Shown one piece after another: positions 31,434 to 36,757 of a stretch of 36,757 nucleotides of DNA. The notes beneath the pieces are model-generated. The model searched no databases. It was not told where the DNA came from and saw nothing but the letters and a program-made list of their open reading frames with translations. Position 1 is the stretch's first letter, and each line of letters begins with the position of its first letter. Position numbers and translations under genes: made by a program. The DNA comes from a bacterium (GTDB lineage: Bacteria > Verrucomicrobiota > Kiritimatiellia > RFP12 > UBA1067): the NCBI GenBank assembly GCA_030537465.1, contig JAUNMP010000025.1, positions 1 to 36,757 of the forward strand, written 5' to 3'.

Positions 31434-33596
31434 TTAGAAAAACCTACCAAAGAAACCCTTACCCTTGCCTGTCGGCTTAGTCTCATTTCCATCCGGCATT
31501 GTCAGCGAGGCACTCTGGGGGGCATCATCGGAAGACAGAACTTGCGCTATCTTTGAGAACGAGTCCACAAGATTTGAAACGTCCGTCATAAGGGCATTCT
31601 CATCACAAGTTGCGACCGTCTTAAGAAAGTCATGATCGGCCGTGCCAAAACCTATTGCAATAATCTCTGCACCTTCATCCTTGACCCTCTTAGCTTGTGC
31701 AATTGCCTTTTGGGGATAACTCCAACACCCATCGGTCAGCAGAACAATGAACTTAGAGCCTTCCTCTCCATCCATCATCCTCATAGCCTTCTCAAACGGG
31801 CATGCGTCGTTGCCATAGCCCAATCCCACCTCGAGTTTGTTTATCGCACCTTTAACAACACCGTTATGTCCTGTGCAACCGGTCAATATCGCCATTTTGT
31901 CGCTGAATGCAAGAATGCCGACATGGAACCTTGACAGATCCAGCTTGTTCACCATTGACAAAGCGGCTTTTTTGGCCTCATTCATAGGCGTACCCGACAT
32001 ACTCCCAGAGGCATCTACAGCAATTACCAATGCCGCAGATGACGCCTGCGATGCTGAAGAATCATTTTCAAGTGGCGATCTTCCAAGCCATGACATATCT
32101 TCCGGGACTGGTTCAATTGTCAATTCCAGATCCAAGACCCCACCCTCGGCGTTAAGTTGTTCTGCCCGAACATCGACCGTACCGTTTTTGTTATAAGCAT
32201 AATGCACACGGACTTGTGCCCGTCCCGTTTTTGTCGGTGTAAACCCAGTAAAGACATACTTGCCAAGGACGGTACACTCCATCGGGGATTCCACTTCCCC
32301 CTGAAGCATGTACACCTCTAACTTGTTGGCACTTCGGTTCGCCGACACGCGAATCGTATAGTCACAGGCGTTTTCCGCAGGTATTTGTGAATTCTTTTTG
32401 ATGATTATTGAGTTTAGATACTTCGACCGATCTTGATTTTCTGCGACCATGCCAAGGCTGTGACACGTCACATCACGAATAGCAGGAAGCGAGAATTCCT
32501 CACCTGACGAAGCATCAAGAGACAGATCATCCTCTACTTTTAGATCTGCCGCCGCTTGTAGCGCGGCACCGAGAGCTACCGCTTCATCGACATTAATTCC
32601 ACGCAATGGAGGTCTGCCCGTCACCTCTTCCACAAACTCGGCAACCATCGGCATTCGAGTTGAACCGCCAACCAAAAGGACTCCGTTAAGGTTCTCCCAA
32701 GTATGTCCATCGACAGAATTGAGAACCGACTGAGCGATACCGTGTGTGCGCTCAAGCAAATCTCTCGTCAGTTCCGCGAACTGGCTCCGCGTAAGGGTGT
32801 ATGTGCCACGCTCACCATTGTGTACAATCGACACCTTAGTGCTGTCTCGAACCGAAAGCTCACGCTTTGCCTTTTCACATTTGATCATCAAGTCGTTAAA
32901 CGACTCCTGATCCTCAAATGGGTCTGCACCAAATTCATCCCTAAATTGGCCGGCAAGGAAACCCGCAATCCGATCATCCCAATCCTTACCGCCAAGCTTA
33001 TGGTCGCCGTCAGTAGCGAGAACGGCAATCTCGTCATCCGATGCTCTTACTATGCTGACGTCAAAGGTACCACCACCGAGGTCATACACCATCGTCGTCG
33101 TCCCCGCCTTCGTCTTAGACGAAAGGCCGAATGCGATTGCGGCTGCGGTGGGTTCATTAATTATTCGCAACACTCTCAATCCGGCCTGTCGCGCGGCCTC
33201 AATTGTAGCGTTGCGTTGACCGTTATTGAAATACGCTGGAACAGTAATCACGGCAGCCTCAATGCGCTGACCAAGTTCCGCCTCAGCATCTGCCTTGAGC
33301 TTCTTTAGGACGAGGGACGACAATTCCGTTGGAGAGTACTTTCGACCGTGAAATGTTTGATAGAAGCCAGGTTCACCCATGTCTCGTTTGAAGAATGATG
33401 CCACATCATTCTCACCTACGGCCTGGTACTCTTTTGCTTCTGAACCGACGATAGGGATGCCATTGGCTGGGAAATACACGACAGATGGCGTCGTGCTTTC
33501 TCCATCGGAGTTCTTAACGACCATCGGCTGTCCACGACCAGAAACTGTTGCAACAGCCGAATATGTCGTTCCAAGGTCTATTCCTATCGGCACCAT
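31434..33596 (-). CDS. Hsp70-von Willebrand A fusion protein
   Basis: 720 residues. Residues 1-350 are a full Hsp70 ATPase domain: GIDLGTTYS at the start, INEPTAAAIAFGL, VYDLGGGTFDVS and LLVGGSTRMP. About 355-500 is beta-rich, resembling the Hsp70 substrate-binding beta domain. From about 520 a VWA domain follows with intact MIDAS DASGS (528-532), then TDG. No alpha-helical lid or EEVD-type tail is present; the end is GKGKGFFGRFF. VWA domains with MIDAS bind protein ligands through a divalent metal. The start is ATG 33596, with GGGAG 8 nt upstream. It follows two other Hsp70 genes. Confidence 0.88.
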   Translation of the reverse strand: MVPIGIDLGTTYSAVATVSGRGQPMVVKNSDGESTTPSVVYFPANGIPIVGSEAKEYQAVGENDVASFFKRDMGEPGFYQTFHGRKYSPTELSSLVLKKLKADAEAELGQRIEAAVITVPAYFNNGQRNATIEAARQAGLRVLRIINEPTAAAIAFGLSSKTKAGTTTMVYDLGGGTFDVSIVRASDDEIAVLATDGDHKLGGKDWDDRIAGFLAGQFRDEFGADPFEDQESFNDLMIKCEKAKRELSVRDSTKVSIVHNGERGTYTLTRSQFAELTRDLLERTHGIAQSVLNSVDGHTWENLNGVLLVGGSTRMPMVAEFVEEVTGRPPLRGINVDEAVALGAALQAAADLKVEDDLSLDASSGEEFSLPAIRDVTCHSLGMVAENQDRSKYLNSIIIKKNSQIPAENACDYTIRVSANRSANKLEVYMLQGEVESPMECTVLGKYVFTGFTPTKTGRAQVRVHYAYNKNGTVDVRAEQLNAEGGVLDLELTIEPVPEDMSWLGRSPLENDSSASQASSAALVIAVDASGSMSGTPMNEAKKAALSMVNKLDLSRFHVGILAFSDKMAILTGCTGHNGVVKGAINKLEVGLGYGNDACPFEKAMRMMDGEEGSKFIVLLTDGCWSYPQKAIAQAKRVKDEGAEIIAIGFGTADHDFLKTVATCDENALMTDVSNLVDSFSKIAQVLSSDDAPQSASLTMPDGNETKPTGKGKGFFGRFF

Positions 33597-33635
33597 AAAG
33601 TTTTCTCCCAATCGGTTATGGCATCTTTGAAGACA

Positions 33636-35339
33636 TCACTCAATCACAAGTGATGCCTGTCGGTTTCTGATTTGCGCCTCTTCTTCGCGTGATAACGTGG
33701 CACCCGTTTTTATCACATTGTGAATGCTTCGTCCCGTATCAATGTGCCGGCATGTCACATCAAGGAGTCCCTCTTTGTCCATCTTAAAGATAACCTCCAG
33801 TTGAGATCCAACTGGCAATCCTGGAGGCAATTTGAGGTCATCCTTCCATATCTCTATGCCAACAGACGGATCCACACCGCGATTTTCGATTTCTTTGCGC
33901 GTGAAATCGTCCCTGGGAGCATCCTCGGAATTCTCAAGAACCTCAAAACGCACCTCCGTCTGGTTGTCAAACCTTGTTGAACAAGGGAATATCGCCGTGG
34001 TTGGTAGTGCGGTATTCCTGTATATCAAGTTGAAAAGCCTGTTCTCTTCTTCTCCGTATGGAACACAAAGCGTCCCAAAGGTCTTACTCGCTACATTGAC
34101 AACATTCGTTAGAGCTGATGAGATGGCCTCAAGGGAGTATCCCTCGTTCTGAAGCTCTTTCTTAGCAGTTTCAAGCGCAAACTGATCTCCGCCCCCTTGA
34201 ACATCAAGGCTAAAATCATCGTCGTGGGTCAGTTCCTTGACACGGCTTTCAAGTGCTTCGCGCAAAATGGAGTTGCCACCAACTATTGCGGCGCCTTTTG
34301 CAACGGCCTCATCTGGATCATACAATTTGGGAGTGACGCCATACTTTGCCGTAAGCGCCCTTGAGACTTGGGGCATCTTGGACGATCCACCCACAAGCAA
34401 CAGTTCATCGAAACGCGTAACGCCTTTTGCTGCGGCATCCTTGAGCATTGCATCGGTGAACTCCAGCGTCCTCCCAAGCAAATCCTCGGTCGCGGACTCA
34501 AACTCATCACGCGAGACCGTTAACTTGTATGTACCGCCACCGTAAGTGAATCGACCTGTCGCTTCGGCCTTTTGGGACAATTGCTTCTTCATGTTTTCGG
34601 CAAGAAGCATAAGATCCTGCGTGGCCTCAGGGATAGAAAGCAGATCGTCAAAATTAGCGGACTCGTCCTGGAATTTTCTGATGAGCAGTTCGGTCATCGC
34701 GTCATCCCAGTTTTTTCCACCAAGCCGATGGTCGCCGCCGGTGCAGACAACCTCTATGCGACCTTTCTGGACTTGAATCATGGTGACATCGAATGTACCG
34801 CCTCCAAGATCGTATACAAGAATGTTTTTGGCAACATCGCCGCTGTTTGTCATGCCGTAGGAAATTGCAGCAGCCGTAGGCTCGTTGAGTATCTGCACAA
34901 CATTCAATCCAGCCATTTCGCCTGCCCGTTTCGTCGCCTCTCGCTCCTTAATGAAGAAATACGCAGGGCAAGTGATTACAACATCCTTTATTTCCTGTCC
35001 AAGCGCCTCGGATGCATCTTTTACAAGTTTACGCAGAACATAACTCGAAACTTCTTCAGGACGCAGCTTGCCTTTCTTGCACTCGAAGAAATACGAGTCA
35101 TCGCCCATGTATCTCTTAACAAAGCTCGCCACCTCCGTTGGTTGAACAGATGCCATGCTCTTTGCGTCACTACCAACAGCAACGTGGTTATCCTCTTGGA
35201 ACCACACGACTGACGGGGTTGTACGTTCGTTGGAACTGTTGGGAATGACCTCGGGCTTCCCCGCCTCGTTAATGTATGCAACACAACTGTAGGTTGTTCC
35301 AAGGTCAATTCCGAGGACGATCTTCTTGCTTACTTTCAT
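33636..35339 (-). CDS. Hsp70-family (DnaK-like) ATPase without lid
   Basis: 567 residues. The ATPase domain is complete: GIDLGTTYS (10-18), TCPAYF, ILNEPTAAAISYG, VYDLGGGTFDV, LLVGGSSKMP. The beta domain with KLPPGLPVGSQLEV follows (about 400-550), and the protein then stops at SLVIE without the alpha-helical lid. DnaK is normally about 640 residues and carries the lid. It is a close paralog of the partial gene next to it. AAAGGA lies 8 nt before ATG 35339. Likely a specialised chaperone component, not the housekeeping DnaK. Confidence 0.9.
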   Translation of the reverse strand: MKVSKKIVLGIDLGTTYSCVAYINEAGKPEVIPNSSNERTTPSVVWFQEDNHVAVGSDAKSMASVQPTEVASFVKRYMGDDSYFFECKKGKLRPEEVSSYVLRKLVKDASEALGQEIKDVVITCPAYFFIKEREATKRAGEMAGLNVVQILNEPTAAAISYGMTNSGDVAKNILVYDLGGGTFDVTMIQVQKGRIEVVCTGGDHRLGGKNWDDAMTELLIRKFQDESANFDDLLSIPEATQDLMLLAENMKKQLSQKAEATGRFTYGGGTYKLTVSRDEFESATEDLLGRTLEFTDAMLKDAAAKGVTRFDELLLVGGSSKMPQVSRALTAKYGVTPKLYDPDEAVAKGAAIVGGNSILREALESRVKELTHDDDFSLDVQGGGDQFALETAKKELQNEGYSLEAISSALTNVVNVASKTFGTLCVPYGEEENRLFNLIYRNTALPTTAIFPCSTRFDNQTEVRFEVLENSEDAPRDDFTRKEIENRGVDPSVGIEIWKDDLKLPPGLPVGSQLEVIFKMDKEGLLDVTCRHIDTGRSIHNVIKTGATLSREEEAQIRNRQASLVIE

Positions 35340-35360
35340 TTATGGCATCCTTTGTTGAAC

Positions 35361-35387
35361 ACCCCCTCCCAGAATATGGGAGGGGGT
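35361..35387. other. 10-bp GC-rich hairpin between Hsp70 genes
   Basis: ACCCCCTCCC (35361-35370), loop AGAATAT, GGGAGGGGGT (35378-35387). The stem is perfect, located between the stop of the first Hsp70 gene and the ribosome site of the second. No U-run follows, so RNA processing or differential stability is more likely than full termination. Confidence 0.65.
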
Positions 35388-35396
35388 ATCACTCTA

Positions 35397-36757
35397 TCAC
35401 TCAATTACGAGATCTGCAGTCTCCTTGCGAGCGGCTTCGATCTGCTCCTTGGTAAGGCCATCCTTCGCCTCGAACTCTGCGTGGACTGGTGTTCCATGCG
35501 TGACGTCGGTTGCGTCCAGAGAAAGGACGCCCTCCTCAGTCAGCGTGAACTTAATGCGGATCATGGCACCTTTCGGAAGTCCAGGGGGCAACATCATCAC
35601 CGCATCGCCAACTGTCACAGAGTCGTCAAGTGATGCGACTTTTTCCAAAACGTTATTTGCAAACACCTGCAACGGCAGCTTCTCTGCATTGTCTTCCGAC
35701 ACGGGGAATTCTCGCTCGAACACCGCAGGCACGGCACTCTGCTTGACAATCATGTTGTAGACAACTGGCGAACCACCCTTTAACACGCGGATACCATAAC
35801 TCCGCGAAGCCACAGTTGTCGCCTCGACATCATTGAGGGTCCCCACTGTTTCGAGCGAAAGCCCCTCATCTTCTGCCACTATCTTTATCGCCTCAGCCTC
35901 GGCCTTTTTCCGCTCCGCATCCGACACCGGCTTGTCTTCGCTCGCACCTTGTTGGCCAAGGATATTCCGAGTTTCCTCTTCAACTTTGGACTGAATCGTT
36001 TTCACGAAACCGAAAGTGGCAGCACCCTTAGCAACGGCTTCGTCAACCTCAAACGGCGACGGTTCGTTGTCAACCTTTGGGGCGAACCGTTCCTTAACCA
36101 TCGCCATAACCTGAGGCATGCGCGTTGACCCTCCCACGAGAAGGAAGTCATTGATCCTTGCTACACCCTGCGTTGCGGCGAGGTCGAACATCTTTTGCGT
36201 GAGGTCTACTGTTTGGTCGAGAAGATCCTTGGTAATCTCGTCAAAAGTCTCTCGCGTAATCTCTATGCGCTCGGAGTTACCTTCAAACGCTACCTTGACC
36301 TTTGCGGATGCACGTGTGGTCAACGTCTGCTTGGCGATTTCTGCCTGGAGTTGCAGATCGTAGAGAGTATCAGCGTCGCCCATCACTGCATCCTTATCGG
36401 TTCCGCTCGCTTCTGCGAACTTCGAGGCGAAATACTCCACTACGCGCTCGTCCCAGTTCTTTCCGCCAAGGCGGTGATTGCCGTCTGAACAGACTACACG
36501 CACATTGCCACCCTCGATGGCCACCACCGTTACGTCAAATGTACCGCCGCCAAGATCGTAGACTATCGCAGTACGGTCTCCTTCGGACTTGTTTAGTCCA
36601 TAGTGCATAGCAGCAGCAACCGGTTCGTCGAGAAGCTGAAGCACGTTTAGTCCAGCGATCTCACCTGCGGCCATCGTTGCCTTGCGTTCTGCATCGCCAA
36701 AGTATGCTGGGCAAGTAATGACAACATCTTTTACATCGTGTCCAGCGCTTGACATAG
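35397..36757 (-). CDS. Hsp70-family ATPase, 5' end outside the window
   Basis: At least 452 residues of an Hsp70: TCPAYFGDAERKATM, LLDEPVAAAMHYGLNKSEGD, VYDLGGGTFDV, RLGGKNWDERV, LLVGGSTRMP, then a beta domain with MLPPGLPKGAMIRI. The C-terminal end is ADLVIE. Like its neighbour it lacks the alpha-helical lid. The sequence is open to the window edge; the internal Met at 36755 is not a real start because the ATPase N terminus (GIDLGTT) is missing. It is probably the tandem duplicate partner of the gene at 33636-35339. Confidence 0.9.
   Translation of the reverse strand, partial: MSSAGHDVKDVVITCPAYFGDAERKATMAAGEIAGLNVLQLLDEPVAAAMHYGLNKSEGDRTAIVYDLGGGTFDVTVVAIEGGNVRVVCSDGNHRLGGKNWDERVVEYFASKFAEASGTDKDAVMGDADTLYDLQLQAEIAKQTLTTRASAKVKVAFEGNSERIEITRETFDEITKDLLDQTVDLTQKMFDLAATQGVARINDFLLVGGSTRMPQVMAMVKERFAPKVDNEPSPFEVDEAVAKGAATFGFVKTIQSKVEEETRNILGQQGASEDKPVSDAERKKAEAEAIKIVAEDEGLSLETVGTLNDVEATTVASRSYGIRVLKGGSPVVYNMIVKQSAVPAVFEREFPVSEDNAEKLPLQVFANNVLEKVASLDDSVTVGDAVMMLPPGLPKGAMIRIKFTLTEEGVLSLDATDVTHGTPVHAEFEAKDGLTKEQIEAARKETADLVIE

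Larger units (their letters stand above)
15926..36757. other. Putative genomic island beside tRNA-Ser
   Basis: From just after the tRNA to the window edge, base composition is clearly more AT-rich than in 1-15.9 kb and codon choice shifts (more A/T-ending codons). All recognised genes are on the minus strand and belong to one unusual functional set (Hsp70, J-like, GTPase, GAP1). No integrase, transposase or second attachment site is visible, so the element type and right end remain undetermined. Confidence 0.6.

Noticed and set aside
15988..36757. CRISPR array, transposase or integrase within the island
   Set aside because: No regularly spaced repeats and no recombinase-like protein were found on either strand. 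The only repeats are the two 21-bp units and protein-level repeats.
33636..36757. Housekeeping dnaK-grpE-dnaJ locus
   Set aside because: The Hsp70s lack the lid and acidic tail, no GrpE is present, no HPD-containing J domain is found, and the neighbours are GTPase/GAP1 genes.

Overview
The window joins two different kinds of DNA at a tRNA gene. Positions 1 to about 15.9 kb are GC-rich chromosomal sequence with housekeeping and carbohydrate-related genes: guaB, nifU, a DUF1846 protein, a SirC-HemA fusion, queF, a MalK-type ATPase, lemA and two Gfo/Idh/MocA oxidoreductases (one predicted lipoprotein, one with a Tat signal). This mix, with secreted oxidoreductases and intergenic heptamer repeats, suggests a bacterium of the PVC group (Kiritimatiellota, Lentisphaerota or Verrucomicrobiota), perhaps gut-associated. 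That placement is inference; there is no rRNA or marker gene to fix it.

Layout of the left part. Minus strand: guaB (82-1584). Plus: a helix-turn-helix/PTS-EIIA protein (1680-2405). Minus: two oxidoreductases (2511-5267). A divergent promoter region follows, then plus-strand secreted beta-propeller and TIM-barrel-like genes (5419-8051), nifU and the DUF1846 gene (8119-10258), closed by two hairpin terminators. On the minus strand, lemA, its membrane partner, the ABC ATPase, queF and SirC-HemA (15742 down to 10337) form a compact run. Most promoters recognised here are extended -10 type (TGnTAnnnT), and two sit so close to the ATG that the mRNAs may be leaderless. Degenerate 7-bp tandem repeats lie at three gene 3' ends.

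Right of tRNA-Ser(GGA) (15836-15925), base composition falls visibly. Everything from 15988 to the right edge is one co-directional minus-strand cluster with gaps of a few bases to a few tens of bases. In transcription order it encodes: an Hsp70 (partial); a second Hsp70 without an alpha-helical lid; an Hsp70 fused to a von Willebrand A domain; a membrane protein with a zinc ribbon, two copies of a repeat unit and a DnaJ-type zinc finger; a protein with two degenerate J-like domains, two zinc ribbons and fibronectin-III-like domains; a double-GTPase-family GTPase overlapping a GAP1-family protein; then three paralogous membrane-anchored zinc-ribbon GTPases with small membrane proteins. The last GTPase continues into Sel1 repeats and a ten-unit DnaJ-type zinc finger, but is broken by an in-frame TGA and a -1 frameshift.

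I read this as a genomic island carrying a chaperone-GTPase system. The GAP1 and DO-GTPase families are known from computational surveys of NTP-dependent conflict systems. The combination here looks unusual: three Hsp70s, DnaJ parts dispersed over separate proteins, and three membrane GTPases. A plausible but untested idea is a membrane-located defence or stress-sensing machine in which Hsp70 and J-like parts sense or remodel a target and the GTPase/GAP1 module switches an output. No integrase or second island edge is in the window.
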